A DNA stretch of 64,000 nucleotides. Source: Prostheceraeus crozeri (Eukaryota; Platyhelminthes; Polycladida; Euryleptidae). The notes under the pieces are model-generated. The model ran no database searches. It saw only the letters and a program-made list of their open reading frames with translations, and was not told the origin of the DNA. Shown piece by piece: positions 11,141 to 23,737 of this stretch (position 1 is its first letter; every line of letters begins with the position of its first letter). A program made the position numbers and the translations under genes. The stretch spans positions 1-64,000 of the forward strand of contig CAJQUW010015622.1 of the NCBI GenBank assembly GCA_907163375.1, in the 5' to 3' direction.

Positions 11141-13824
11141 AGTGTCGGCGGGGTCGGTTGGCAGGTTCAAGTCAAGGTTGGTTGAATATTTCAGGCGCTT
11201 GGACTTGTGGTGAACATGAACACCTTCATGCATACTTAGTACTTAGTGAACTGTTCTTGTGAAGTTTGATTCTATCGCCCTACATGGGCTTGATATTTGT
11301 CGTTTTTCACTTGTTGTAACTTTATTTTTCATGATTTATGTATTGGTTCTTGACAAATATAACATTACTATTTTGTCAGCAGTTTCCTATGTAATTTGAC
11401 GTGCACTTTTCAAATATAATTACCAGAAAATCATGCGGTTAACCCTTTCGTGAATATAACGAAAATTCAAAATGGCGGACATAAAACCAAAACTGCATTC
11501 TGGCGCTCGTTTAACATGTGTTATGTATTAACAACAAGTTAGTTGCAGGCTGATCAATCTGATACTGACCACTGATTCATATACGTGGTTTGTGCACGAA
11601 GTGGTGATTAAGAATATGACCTTTCATAGACTTTTAAGGAACCTTTCAGGACCTGAAAAGAGGGAAACTGAAGCACTACTCGATTGATACACAGGAACTG
11701 CTTATAAGGTGTAGATGTAGAAACAGCTGGCAATCGGCGCCTTACTTTTCCAGTCGGTACATTTTAGAAGAAATTTGCGTCGTTGGTATATCAAGCAACT
11801 TCCAAGGATATCATGTCAAGTAGTAGATTAAATGGCGACTTAAATTTCCATCATATCGACGGCGTCGATATGATGACAGCTTGTGTTATTTTTAAGTATA
11901 GAGCAAAGTAAAATGATCGAATGACTACTCCAGTTATGCCATTGTGGAAGTCTACTATGGGCAGGCTATTTATCATGAAAATATTAGATCCATTGAGCAT
12001 TTCTTCTGGTTAGGAGATCAGACAGCCGTCGATGTGATAACGAATTGTGGCCACTATTTTAGAGAAAATATGGAATTTTTCAAGACAAATGATGCAATAT
12101 CAATGAGCATTAGTTAAGAGACTTTTGATTATCAATTAAGACCATATAAACATTCTACATGTTAATTGTCGTTTGAATTAATGCAGTCAATCCAAATTTA
12201 GAGGCGTCGATGTGATGAAGGAAAAAGTTGTGGACAGGTATATATGTCGAACTAGCTCTGATTTATAATTCTTTGATTCAAGGGTGTTAGGAAGTCTGGT
12301 TAAATATGTACTGTATTTCTTTGTTGCACAGCAATCCAAAAAAATGTATTTTTCGTGTGGACATGCAAAAATGAGGTGCTTTTGAATTTCAAATGAATTT
12401 GTATGCCAAAAATCTTGCATGAAGCTTAAAATGAAAGACATTTTCGGTTAGAGCAGACGAGGACCAATCGAATGGTGTGTTGAACATTGACAGCAGACCC
12501 ATATCTTGACCACAAAATGCAAAAGACAAATCACTCCCAAAAATATTTCTGGATTTCACCATATACTTTATACGGAAAGTATAGTAGAGATTGCATTAGG
12601 ACTTCTTCTATTCTCTTCTACCGTAATTATATCACACAATCATTATGATTCTAACTAATTCATCTACATACATGCAGCATGTAAGTGATATATACAACCA
12701 GGGCTAATAATCTTGTATATATTTGAGCATACCGGTATAAAAAGTCGTGCAAATCAACCTCCATGCAGTTCTGCAGCAAAGTATGCCTGTGCTGTGACTC
12801 TCTTCCTCTTCGGACGTCCCTGATACAATGAAGCTATTAAAGGTCATTCACAATCATTAACAATGTGTAATGAATGTCAAATCAGCATAGATGTCTCGCA
12901 GAATTTAAGTAGGGAAATGGCAAACTGTTTGATAACACAAAAATCCGATTTTTTGTGTGATAGAATGGCAGAATTCTGATTGCTTCTAGTGAATGTCAAA
13001 ATCATGATTATCCTCACAGAATTCCCATAGTAGGAATATGGGAGCTGCAGGGATGACCTCAGCACCCATATCCACCCCATACGCATGGGTATACCGACAG
13101 AAACCCCATACCGACGGCAACCCTGAAAATGTGCATACATGTATCTCACATTTGGAACTGGGTCACAAATCGACCTTATCTAATAAAATCGAAACTGCAT
13201 GCACATTGAGGATTTAATTAACACTGAGTTGCTCCTCTACTTAATATACTCGTACTTACTCTCTGGTTTGGCCTTCTCTTCCAGTAATACAACACAAATT
13301 AATGCCGGTAATTTATGTCAATTTTGCATAAAAGTGGACCAAGCCTGACGTTAGGCTGATGTCAAAAATTATTAAACGTTTCACAATTAGTCAAGCGCTC
13401 CATGATTTGAATTACCGCATATCTTCTAATAGAATCCGAGGGGTTCTATTAATTCATGTTGCTCTTACCCGGGTTCTATAAGAGGCCCGGGTTCTATTTA
13501 ATTACCTCAACAATTTATCGGCAAAAACACGATATCAACCATGGCATTCGCTGAACCTCCAAAAAATACCGGTCCATTATATGACGGCTCTCGCTACTAC
13601 TAGTACAGTGTACTGCAGTTTACATCTTTTTTGCATACGCCTGATATCTTAAGTAGCCTAGGTATTCTTGTAGCATGCTTACTCTTACATCATTATTCAA
13701 CACTAATCGCATTTATCTTTTGTCTCTTTAATCTTTTTTTCAATTTCCGTCTTATACTTATTATACGTAAGTCATAGAAACCCACTCGCTACAAGGAATT
13801 ACTTAAAAGGAGAGCATTCAAGTT
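11141..13824. other. Intergenic stretch without a supported gene
   Basis: Open frames here are short and have no recognisable domain. It contains a perfect 12-bp-arm palindrome with a GGC loop at 11849-11875 (CATCATATCGAC/GTCGATATGATG), and related GTCGAT(A/G)TGAT sequences recur near 12025 and 12207. Near 13430-13495 the phrase GGGTTCTAT recurs three times, which looks like a short decayed repeat. Confidence 0.35.
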
Positions 13825-14030
13825 ATGAAAAATCTGACTATCGGTACAGAAAACAAAGCTCTTGTACAGTGCATTCTTGCAAAAGTCAATCGTCTTCTTC
13901 TATCATTATCAACTTGTCGTCCGACGGAACATCCACTTCTTAAAGGTCAAGATCAAATTCTGGTTACATTTCAGACAATCGAGGAAGTGCATCATGGCAT
14001 GGATGCCCTGCTTGGAACACTCGATAAGGT
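13825..14030 (+). CDS. Possible coding exon, unidentified
   Basis: The frame starting at ATG 13825 reads like protein (IGTENKALVQCILAKVNRLL, QTIEEVHHGMDALLGTLDK), is richer in G/C than its flanks, and meets a donor-like AAG|GTGATC near 14027. Reading on gives a stop at 14067. No family was recognised and the upstream boundary is uncertain. Confidence 0.25.
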
Positions 14031-14067
14031 GATCTTCACTTCCTTCCAATTCATTTGTGATTCATAG

Positions 14068-15717
14068 ATATATAGATTCATAATAATACCAAATTATAGG
14101 CCAATTATCCGCAATATCGGTATACCAATATTGTATGTGTGAAAGTCTTCTATATTTCCAAAGCAGACAAGCGCCTGTTATTGAGTCAGAAAATTAACAC
14201 ATCGGTGTCATGTGTATCCTACGTGTGATACCTGGGTAAGTATGAGTATCCCGGTACGCATCGGTACATTATTAAAGATGGAAACTACATTGGCGTTGGT
14301 TTCCGTACCCAATGTTCCGGAGCTTGGATCGCGGAAATAAACTTTTCTCTAATCTTGGTTGTTGTTTTGGCTAATTTTTCGTAAATTCTAAAAATATCAT
14401 CAGACAATCAAAAAAATCAGAAATGAAGATCTTCCAATATATAGCATCAGTAGAACTCATAAATGACATATATGTAGGTGACTGGTTCAATTACAATACT
14501 CATAATTGCGACTATAATTGCGACAACATGCATCACCAGAGTTGGAAGTGGGTCAACGAAACTTGACCCACGATTCACGTGACCACGACCACCTGACCCA
14601 CATGCTAAAAGCATGATTTCCTTTTCTGGTTTCGTCCTTAGCTTCATTTTCATTTTCATTCAAGTTTCTAGGTCTAGGTATGTAGTATCACAACTGTTGC
14701 TAAGATTTGCTATGTAGAATCTAGTGCATCAGATCACTTGACACATGTCAGTGATTAATAGACCTGAAGCCTTATAAAAATTGTCCTATAACCAAAGTGC
14801 ATGCAGCACACATGTTTTCGGTTTTAAAAAAAATTATAAGCTATTCAGTTTCTTGTTGCAAGATGATAAGTTAAGCTAACTTAAGTGCCCTACAAAAAGA
14901 TTACTGCATTGATATTATACTAGTATACGCACACAAATGATTTGATTTTGACCATAGAGATAATCTATGTTTTATGTTTATTATATAGTATCACATCTAT
15001 AACTTATATGCCTATATTGTATATTTGCACACTTAAATGGCACATCTATATATTTTTGTTTTCAATTTTTGTTGGAAATATTTTGTTCTTATTAAAGACT
15101 GCCATCTCGGAGACCTTTCTACTGGGATTTCGGAACTCCGAAAGATTATAATCGCTGGATCCAGGGATTCATTCAATAACAAATCACTGTAGAGCAGCCT
15201 ATATTTAGATGAAGAAAATTGCTTTCTAATGGTCCTCTTGATGCAAATTTTGCTACGTTCAATAATCTGCGACCGCCAGTGACGAATTAACGTCGGCAAT
15301 TTGAGTTTTGTGAGTCGATAACTCTTGTAATAGGCCTACATAACCGTTAGCATTTTCACTACTCATTTGCTACTATTTTTGAATTATTTTTGGATATTGG
15401 AGAATGTTGAATGCCTTCCCACTAATAAGTGAAAGTTAAACATGCTCTTCTTAGGAGCACAGACAGACTTCTACAATAAAGCGTAATATACTTCTTACAA
15501 AGTCGATAACAATTGATATCAGATTGATGAATTGATTGAAATAGCTAGAATTCATGAGATGTGCCTATTGTCAAGTTCAACTATCCACGATATGAAAAGT
15601 AAAAAAATGTTGCTGTGAGCAGGAGACATCTATTTAGGTGATCCATCTCGTAAATGTGGAAGAAGAAGAGCCAACCTCGCCAAATTGTTGGATGCAGCAA
15701 AGTATTGGCTAACTTAT
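14068..15717. other. Intergenic stretch, nothing assigned
   Basis: A/T-rich, with only short random open frames. No repeats with clear ends and no splice-supported exon were seen. Confidence 0.3.
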
Positions 15718-16430
15718 GAAAATACAATGCGCAGATGACACACACGTCATGATACATGCATTAAAGACATCAACAGAATTAGAAATACATAAAAGATGAA
15801 CGATAAAGTTAAGGCTGTAAGGATAACGATTTGAAGTTGAACAGGAAGAAGTTAAGCGTGCTGATGTGTCTAAGAGAAAATGACACGCTCGAAACCTGAA
15901 GTTTAATGTTCTCCGATCAAGTATAAGGAAAATTCTTAGAGTGACCTTCAACAATCAGCTGACATGGGTACACCACACTGACAACATCGTGAAGACCATA
16001 GAGTTGGGATATAATTATTCTATGGTGAAGACATGCAAGCGTCGCTATATAGGCCTATTCCGCGAAAATCAAAGATCGTATTATCGTGAACTCTACCAAA
16101 TTTATCAAACGACAATTTTATCAAGAATTGAACACGCCTACCCGGTATTTGTTGAGCTCTCAAAGACATTGTCGATAAAACTTGAGCGAATTCAGAAACG
16201 CGCATGTAAGATCACTTGATATAGACAAATTTCTCGTCTTTACAGGAAGCTGCAGAAGACATCAGTGCTCAATTTTGACAGTTATTTCACCCGTTATTCA
16301 AGTGACACTTTCATCGACCCGAATATGTGAGAAAATGTATGGGATCTTGTCATTGTATTTGATCAAGTACAATGACAGTTATTCGCTCTTAATCCCAACA
16401 AAGCGTCTGGCAGTTACCAAGTTCTAGCTA
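15718..16430 (+). pseudogene. LINE reverse transcriptase palm-to-thumb remnant
   Basis: Near 15718 the plus strand encodes QCADDTHVMIHALKTSTELE, containing the catalytic A-D-D of the reverse transcriptase box (usually [F/Y]ADD). Stops follow. At 15941-16219 the frame resumes with FNNQLTWVHHTDNIVKTIE, then ELYQIYQTTILSRIEHAYPV and LERIQKRACKIT, the usual post-palm blocks of Jockey/CR1-type LINEs. Several stops and frame changes show decay. No endonuclease or ORF1 is present, as expected for a truncated copy. Confidence 0.6.
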
Positions 16431-16899
16431 GGTGATTCACTCAATGTTCAGATTATGATAAAATTTATTGAGAAATTACAATCTACAATGCAATTCTTTA
16501 TCATTCAAATGATAAGGTTGAAGCTATCACGGTAAGTAAATCAATGCACTACATGTATAGTTTGTGATGGGTTTCCAATAACAACTTGATTTGGCTTGAT
16601 TGATAACAACTATCATCATTGGGCTAGAATTATCATTATTATTAAGCTAGAATCAGTCACATATGCAATTCTAAGCTTTTTCATTGATAGTTGATTACCA
16701 ACTTAGCTCCTCCGAAGATGATGTGCCGCGACCTTGAGTCAATTTCCGTACTAGTAAACTTCAGGCAAACAATATATTTATATGCAGTCACATATGAACT
16801 ACATGTAATGTAACACGCTTCTCAATAACAAACATGAAAATGTATGGGCTTAGTATTGACTTAAGGTAATCATAATCGTTCACAATTTCAAAATATCCT
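16431..16899. other. Intergenic stretch, nothing assigned
   Basis: A/T-rich, with no open frame of note. It separates two LINE remnants and may itself be decayed repeat. Confidence 0.3.
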
Positions 16900-17600
16900 T
16901 CCTATACCTCGAGGTTAAATATGAACTTATTATTAACCTTATTAACTTATTTTATTGAGTTGGGAAGAACCAAGTTTTGTCGGATAATCAAAATCTAATC
17001 ATTTATCTATTTTGTGATATATTTCGATCAGTGCATGTCAATTATCCATTTACAGTGCACATGGTAAACCAGTGCTATCCGTCGCCCTTACCTTTCATTT
17101 CTATTTCTTATTTGTTTAGTTTTTAATTCACTGTCTCCTATTTGCGAAAATAAATTGTACGCTAAATATGCAGATAATTTGACTGTGTTACTTTTCATTC
17201 GTGAAATTTTGAGGACAAGAAATTATTCTGAATATTACAAAAAATTGTCCTGTGTACGGCACTCTGTGGAGGAAGCCAGTAGACTAAAGATGCTATGCTG
17301 CTTTTTTTTGTTCAAGATCTGAAATGGAAGTCTCAAATCGATTTCATTGTCAAAAAAAGCCTCCATACATCTTTTTTTGTTGCAGTGGTTCAAGAGGTCA
17401 GGTTGTCCCCAAAGTATTTTATGGCAGGTGTATGTCTCGTGTATTCGATGCCTTTTTGTTGCATCCATATCTAGTCTCTTGTAATTCTCCTGAAAACCTA
17501 ATGAAAAAGTTGGTTGCGGTCGAAAAGCGTGCAAAACGGATTTTGAGTTTTGGAATTTTACCCACTACATGCATTAATTGAAGCCGGTGAAAAAATGTTT
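16900..17600 (+). pseudogene. Second LINE reverse transcriptase remnant
   Basis: Around 17430-17580 the plus strand encodes RVFDAFLLHPYLVSCNSPEN followed by KKLVAVEKRAKRILSFGI, matching the 'LFDSLVLPHLxYCxxVW...LxxLxxVQKRAxRII' end block of LINE reverse transcriptases. The part 16955-17010 resembles the inverted sequence at 18600-18690, so the same family is present twice in opposite orientation. Frames are broken. Confidence 0.5.
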
Positions 17601-17946
17601 TAGGCACTCAAGCATGTTGAGTTGGACCCTGCCCATTCATTAAGAAGCTTTTTCATGTATGACCCTTGTCGTCGAGAATTAACTGTTCAATAATGAAACC
17701 TAAAACAAAACGATGTCAAAAGGCTTTCATTATTATCTGCTAGTGATCAGTTGGTTGTGTCATTTTGTGCTTCACGTGTTCTATCTTTCTTTTACTTGTG
17801 AATATACTTCTGTGAATGTACCACCGCCCTTGTGGAACAAATATAGATTATTTCTATTATATTACATTCTATTTCTATGTTTATGGATAAGAATGTTTGT
17901 ATTTTTTAGTTCTTTTAAATTATGCAATGTAAGTAGATTCATTTGT

Positions 17947-17976
17947 CTGAAGATGATCGGCATGTGCTGATCGAAA
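17947..17976 (+). other. Hammerhead-like core motif
   Basis: CTGAAGA is followed one base later by an 8-bp stem (GATCGGCA/TGCTGATC, one G-T pair, TG loop) and then GAAA. This has the order CUGANGA - stem II - GAAA of the hammerhead ribozyme core, apart from the extra base. It sits at the end of a LINE/Penelope-type repeat. Stems I and III were not established, so activity is doubtful. Confidence 0.2.
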
Positions 17977-17981
17977 GAGCT

Positions 17982-18595
17982 GATCATAAAAAACGAACCA
18001 TCTACATTTCGTTGAAATTCAATCGATTCTCATTCCTTCCAATCTTGTCGCACAACAAGGTGCCACACTATTCGAAAGCTTGCATTCTCAGATTTAAACC
18101 TTAAAACTTTGTTTACTTTGTATGTCTGTGTTCCGCACTTTAGAGCAATGAGAAAAAATGAAGAAGTTTGAAAAAGAGTTATTCTATTGAACTGATTTGA
18201 ATCAAACTTAGGCCTGCATATTCGTACTCCTTACATCGATCCTGAAGATACCAAACATGAAAGTTTGTAAAGAATAGATGAAAATATAATATTTTCAGCT
18301 AAAAGAGTCATGATTTTGTGATAACTTCACGATGTCACTAATTTTTCCCTAGTTCATCTATTTTCATGACCAGTTTATCAAAAGAGAGGTCAGACAATGC
18401 TCGTTCTCCCCGTGCCTGAACAATTATCATACTCATATGTTTTCTTATTGAAAAGGCAATCAGCAAGAAATCAGAAAATACAATAACGGATGCGACTCGA
18501 ATGATGTATGGCACGTTGTTGTGCCACACGATTGGAGGAGGCTATGAGAATCGATTGAATTTCAGCGAAATTGAGATGGTCCGTTGTTTATGATT
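17982..18595. repeat. Inverted repeat pair in LINE tail copies
   Basis: 17982-18068 recurs inverted at about 18505-18595 (shared GAAATTCAATCGATTCTCAT). The two are 3'-end regions of the two oppositely oriented LINE-like remnants. Confidence 0.55.
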
Positions 18596-18785
18596 ATCTG
18601 TTATATCGCAAATTATAAAAAGGATCAGATTTTGAATAACCAACAAAACTTGGTTCTTCCCAACCCAACGCAGTAAACTTGACTATTTCATCAATTAAGA
18701 TTGCATCGAATAATCGTTGAAAGAGATCATACTTATCTAATGGCAATAAAGTAGGCATAAAGATACCTTGATATTTTTGTCTCAC
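18594..18785 (-). pseudogene. LINE reverse transcriptase fragment, inverted copy
   Basis: The minus strand encodes LDKYDLFQRLFDAILIDEIV and GWEEPSFVGYSKSDPF, resembling the 'LFDSLVxPVLLYGxEVW' block of LINEs. Its DNA is similar, in inverse orientation, to 16955-17010. Only a short piece survives. Confidence 0.4.
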
Positions 18786-18858
18786 TTCAATAGGTGATTT
18801 TTCGTTTCAACGCTAATGGAAAATGGAATTTCAGAGCCATGAGATTAGATGCTACATA

Positions 18859-20162
18859 CAGACCGTTTCAAAAGTAATTACACAAAAAAGCTAGGCCATT
18901 TTCAAATGAACTTTACGTGTTGAAGTCCAGGATCAGTTTTCATAAACGATATGCCATATGAAACCTTTTGTTCCATAGATTATTTTGGCACATATTTCGT
19001 TTTCATGTGTATAGTCAGCTGTTGTCAGTAGGCCTTATGAAAAAAATGAGCGTTTTTCTTTGATGCAGGATTTCAACATGAAAACGGCGGAACTTTTTTA
19101 TGAAAGTTGGCAGACAGCATGAACTATCAGTCATCTTCATCATGATACACGGTTTTTAGGATTGGCTGTATATACAAAAAGATACAATACTAATAAGTTT
19201 TACCAAAAAAATGTTGCTAAAAAAGTCTCACAAGATTTTCTCATTGATGAAGATGCTCAATTTCAATAACCTTCGTACCATGTAAAAGGTTATGTCAAGC
19301 ACTTTAATTTGGCAACGCGTTTAGCTTATGTCTCGTCAGCTGTGGTCAGCAGACTTAAAAGTATGAATGTTCGGTCAATTCGTTCACCGACACCTACAGA
19401 CGAAACTATGTAATACAGAAAATTGAAATTATCACCATTGAATCAGGCTCGTGTTAAGCTTTCAGATGACATATTGTTTTTAGAATTCGGACATCAATTT
19501 GTGCAATTTCATTCAATTTACACTTTTACCTAATTTTGCGCCACTTTCGCGTTAACAATGTTCAACAACGGTCAACTGCACACAAATTAACAACTTCTGT
19601 TGTATTAACGCTGGTGCTTTCGAGTTTTGGTTTAAAATAATGCTGGTGCTATCAGCTCCAAGAATATGTAAGTTTTATCAAAATCAGCCCATCCGTTCAC
19701 TGACAAACTTCAAATTTGTATTATTCCCATGGTCAGCCATTGCGTGAGTCATCATTTCCCTCACTGAGGTCAGAAGAAATTCGAATCTCGGATCAGACAA
19801 GGGCTTGTCTCGTCTGTGCACCTGTTCACAGCAAACGATAGCATTTTCTTCACACCGTAGGAATGCTAACACTTGTGTTGCGTCCGATTAATGGAGCAGC
19901 TCATCAATGATGAAAATGAGAATTAGTGACACATGGGTCAACATGATATTGATATCTGAAATAGCATCGTGAAAGTAACAAAGCAGACAATCACAAATTA
20001 CTTCATTTAATTAGGCAAACCACACCACTATGTTTCCAAGCGTCTCAGCTGACCAAGTAAATAAGTTTATTGATCGATTATCAGCATGCGATTAAATTTG
20101 ATGAGAATAAACAAAAGATATAAGAATATTTTGTGCTGTGCAACGATTTATGAAGCGGTATG
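18859..20162. mobile_element. 1.3-kb mariner-type element, copy B
   Basis: Inverted, near-identical copy of 5032-6339, with ends CAGACCGTTTCA... and ...CGGTATG, flanked by TA at 18857-18858 and 20163-20164. The same 62-codon frame is present (19684-19872, minus). One codon of the opposite-strand frame has become a stop, so the two copies have diverged slightly. No transposase is encoded. Confidence 0.65.
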
Positions 20163-20880
20163 TATGACTTAAATTATATGCATGCGTATATTGCTGCACA
20201 ATTACCGCACCAAGGACTCGTACAGAAAGTTTAAAACTTGAAAATAGTTTAGTTCTGTGACATGCGTTATATTGCTATTCATGCTTTATTACCTGTACGA
20301 TAACAAAATTGCTTTCAGAAATCTAAAATAAACTGCACCAACCGCCTTGAATATTATGAAACATCCAATTATATCACATATTAACCCTCATTTGACCAAC
20401 AGACTACACATGTAGTCTTGATATACTTTCGTCAATTTTTTCTAATGACTCACATCTTCTCAATGACTGATTTTCTGTTTCCATGTATAAGTATGTAAGA
20501 ACATTGCATTCCACTATCACTTTAATTTTCTTTTGCTAAATAACAATTTCACTTGATGGGTTATGCTTACTTTGACCAACAGACTACATATGTAGTCTAA
20601 TTGCTATGGTCTAAATTCTTGAACTAAATCAAAGTCAAAAGGATTTCATTGTACCGGAATTGACTAGATTTCTATGCTAGCGACGCGTTACTGAGTACAT
20701 TCTTGTCAACAAGCAGTGGAGCTAATGAAGCCATAGAAATTAACAATACCATAGAAAGCACTATTATCTACTTCTATGAATGAAGCAGTGGTTTATTGAT
20801 CGGCATAGATAGCTATTTGCACTACTGTATAACTGTCCAATATTGCGCATAATCAAGTTTGTCAATTCACAGTCAGCATC

Positions 20881-22612
20881 ATGTCAGCACTATGTGTCAA
20901 ACTCTCTGCATTACAACGAATTGCCGAATTATGTGCCAGATCTGACGACAGTGACAGTGACATTTCAACAAGCGACGATCCCCACTGTGTAAATTGTTTT
21001 CCTACTCCATGTGCAGTTGCAGCGACGGGTGATGTAGCAATACATGATGAAGAAATCTAATCCTGGTGTATATGATTTACCTAATGACGGAGAAGTCCAA
21101 CTCGCTAACGACTCTTCTGAAGAATCTATTGAGTCTGATGAAAGTGATGGCGACGAACCAGAGCATCAGAGTGACGAGATTATGGCTGCTCCAAGCGGAA
21201 TTCCGTGGCGTATGTCTCATTTACCACCACGTCGTCTTCAACGCAACATTGTGTCATTCAATGAAGGACCGACTATCAAACCCCTGACACCCCTTGAAGC
21301 ATTCTTTCTATTTTTCACAGAGTTCATATTAAGAACAATTATGAGACTTCCAAATCGAAGAATGCGTGCAAAAAGAGAGAAGCCATTTTCATTTGCTGAG
21401 ATGAATGCTACGATTGCAGTTATTATTCGCGCGGGTGCTGATAAAGACAATCTTTAGGATCTAAGTGACTTGTTTCATCCGTCGGACTCAATACCATTTT
21501 ATAGATGTGCTATATCAAAAAAACAGAATGCGGAAATTTATGAGAAACGTGACCTTGACGAAAGCAGACACGTAAAGCTAGACAGAAAGAAGACAAGCTG
21601 GCCGCTGTTAGAGAGATATGGAATCTGTTCGCACTCGGATTACGCAAATACTATGTTCCGTCGCCTTCACTTACGATCGATGAGCAGCTTTACTGATTTA
21701 GGGGATATGTTCCTGGAAGATGCTGTATGCCAAGCAAGCCTACAAAATGCGGCGTAAAAATATTTTGGTTATGTGACGCGAGAAATGGCTTTGCTCTTGA
21801 ATCATACATGTATTCTGTGAAAGGAGAAGGAAGAACTGTAGGTTTGGTAGAGCACATGGTGATGAAGTTAGTCTCCTTCTATAGTTTTACTTGGAGAAAC
21901 ATCTACATGGATCGCTTTTTTACTACGCACTCTTTATGCAAAAAATTGTTAAAACAACGGACTCACGATGACTGGAACGATTGTTTCTGGCCGTAGAGAT
22001 GTTCCACATAATCTGCGAGATGTACGTGATCGCACTATGTTATCATCCGTGGGTGTGTATGATCATGAGAACAGAATAATGATGATATCTTACGTACCTA
22101 GACGCAATAAGAATGTTCTTCTGATGACGTCGATGCACCAAGTTCTTCATGTCGAATCTCAGCGTACGGATCGCAAACCGGAAATCATACTTGAGTACAA
22201 TAGTGGGAAAGGAGGAGTCGACTTGATGGACTCAAGAATCGCAGATTATTCGTGTAAGAGAATGACACCACGTTATCCTCTCATCTTTTTGTTCAACATA
22301 TTGGACATTGGCCTCTTGAACTCACTTGTAATTGTGGAAGCCAATGGATACAAGAAAAATCGGAAGTGCTTTATCAAAAATATATCGGAAATGCTTGCAA
22401 TGGAAAATATCAAGGTTAGGTGCAACAATCCAAAGATATACTCAAAGTCGAAGGATGCCTTCTCACGTTTTGGAGTCAAGCCAGATAAACCCATTGCGAC
22501 TCCTGTAGTAACGCAATCTACAGGTCCAAGAAAGTGTCAGATCGACAAATGCAAGGTTTCAACAAGAAGTAGATGCAGAAAGTGTATCAGACGGATGTGC
22601 CCAGAACAGTAA
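20881..22612 (+). pseudogene. piggyBac transposase, decayed and cut by the Polinton
   Basis: DDE_Tnp_1_7-type transposase (nuclear cut-and-paste enzyme). The acidic N-terminal region is followed by SGIPWRMSHLPPRR, the MRLPNRRMRAKR block, SFTWRNIYMDRFFTTHSL, GKGGVDLMDSRIADYSCKR (around the last catalytic aspartate) and a C-terminal cysteine-rich finger, CQIDKCKVSTRSRCRKC. There is a frame change near 21044-21060, a TAG at 21455-21457, and further frame changes near 21730 and 21970. The present stop at 22610-22612 is made by the Polinton terminus (AGTAATGG). The original last codons are at 41129-41157. Not functional. Confidence 0.85.
22602..22607. repeat. Polinton target-site duplication, left copy
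   Basis: CAGAAC immediately precedes the left TIR. The same six bases follow the right TIR at 41123-41128. Polintons are known to make 6-bp duplications. Confidence 0.95.
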
Positions 22613-23139
22613 TGGTCAAAAGACCGTTCCAGGACAGGACAGGTCAAAAAAAAATTGGTATCTTTAAAAACGACATAAATTCATGAATTTAGTCCCTTTT
22701 TCAGGTTTTAAAGACCTGAATTCATGAATTTAGTCCATTCAAAAAGTACCATTTTTTCAAAAAATGGTATTTTTAAAAACAACATAAATTCATGAATTTG
22801 AACCCTTTTTCAGGTTATGAAGACCTAAATTCATAAATTTGGGCGTTTTTAAAAATACCCAGTTTTTCAAATTTTTCAAAATCTCAAATTTGAGAATTAC
22901 AATCGGGCGAAGCCCTAGAACCTTCGGTTCGATTTTCACCCCCAAAATCATGACCGTTCTAGGACACCGAAAATCATAAAAGTTGAAAATCTCAAATTTG
23001 AGAATTACAATTTTTACCTTGAAAATCATGACCGTTCCAGGACACCGAAAAAATCAGAAAAGTTAAGAATTTCAAATTCATGAGTTTAGACGTTTTTAGG
23101 TTTTTAAAATATATCATGTGACTAATAATATTTCTTTAA
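22608..23139. repeat. Polinton left terminal inverted repeat
   Basis: Matches 40590-41122 in reverse complement over its whole length; the clear difference seen is one base in a poly-A/T run (9 versus 10). It contains repeated AAATTCATGAATTTA palindromes, repeated TCATGACCGTTC(C/T)AGGACA phrases related to the terminus, and one two-hairpin module at 22904-22931. The 79-codon frame inside (22790-23029, minus) exists only because both TIRs share sequence; it is not taken as a gene. Confidence 0.95.
22904..22931. repeat. Two-hairpin module in left TIR
   Basis: GGGC-GAA-GCCC followed by GAACC-TTC-GGTTC, two short stems with three-base loops. The same module lies in the right TIR at 40800-40825 and inside coding regions near 29652-29680, 30640-30662 and 32460-32488. 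The GCGAAGC core is at 22907-22913. Confidence 0.85.
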
Positions 23140-23141
23140 AA

Positions 23142-23252
23142 GTGGAAGAAACAGCAAGAATATATCCTTCAATATCATATGAACGTAGTTCTGCTACCCC
23201 CTCCCTTCTGTCTTCTAGGGGTCCCTTAAGAAATTTTTTTATTATAAAATGA
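23142..23252 (+). pseudogene. Truncated duplicate of the 5' end of the membrane-protein gene
   Basis: Starting right after the left TIR, an open frame without ATG (first codon GTG) reads EETARIYPSISYERSS, almost identical to the N-terminus of the transmembrane-protein gene at 38119-38796 (EEAARIYPSISYERSS). DNA identity covers about 50 bases. After that the frame diverges and ends at TGA overlapping the protease ATG (ATGA). It looks like a captured fragment of the other end of the element, perhaps a relic of TIR extension or gene conversion. Confidence 0.7.
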
Positions 23253-23737
23253 GCAACATAAATAAGTTTTTTAAATTATATGGAACGCAAACTACGACAA
23301 ATTTCGACCTAAAGAAAATCGCAAATGAATTAGGAATAAAGAATTTTCATGTTCTAATGAGAGACGAATTACAATTCCTAAAAAATAAGCCAACAGGAAC
23401 CTTCAGTTCCCGGAACAAAGTTCCATCAATAACTGTAAATTTCGTAAGCAATCTTCACACTTCAGACCAAAAAGGCGTACATTGGTCAGCAGGCGTTAAA
23501 AATCATCAGCAGAACTATTATTTTGATCGCCCGGAGGCTGAGAACTATTGGTTCGATTCATACGGTTTGCCACCTACAAATGAAGTAAAAGAATTACTTG
23601 GAACGGGAACATACAATACGTTTCAAATTCAAACACCAGGCACTACCTATTGTGGACAATTATTTTTATACGTTTTGTACAAATTACAAAAAGGAGTACC
23701 ATTTCTAGATATTATGTTAGAGTTAAACAATCTATAA
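23249..23737 (+). CDS. PRO: Adenovirus-type cysteine protease (Polinton PRO)
   Basis: Predicted maturation protease of the C5 (adenain) type that would cleave capsid precursors inside particles. The 162-residue protein has the expected order: His78 in GVHWS, Asp103 in WFDSYGLPP, a glutamine near 126-128, and Cys135 in TYCGQLFLYVLYKL. Length is normal for Polinton proteases. The ATG follows an A-rich TTATAAA leader and overlaps the stop of the upstream remnant. It converges with the phospholipase-integrase gene, a GCGAAGC hairpin lying between the two stops. A candidate substrate site, IRGN|G, is near the C-terminus of the protein at 27402-27899. Confidence 0.9.
   Translation: MSNINKFFKLYGTQTTTNFDLKKIANELGIKNFHVLMRDELQFLKNKPTGTFSSRNKVPSITVNFVSNLHTSDQKGVHWSAGVKNHQQNYYFDRPEAENYWFDSYGLPPTNEVKELLGTGTYNTFQIQTPGTTYCGQLFLYVLYKLQKGVPFLDIMLELNNL

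Noticed and set aside
22790..23029. 79-codon frame, found also at 40700-40939
   Set aside because: Both lie in the Polinton TIRs and are identical only because the TIRs are; content is low-complexity repeat.
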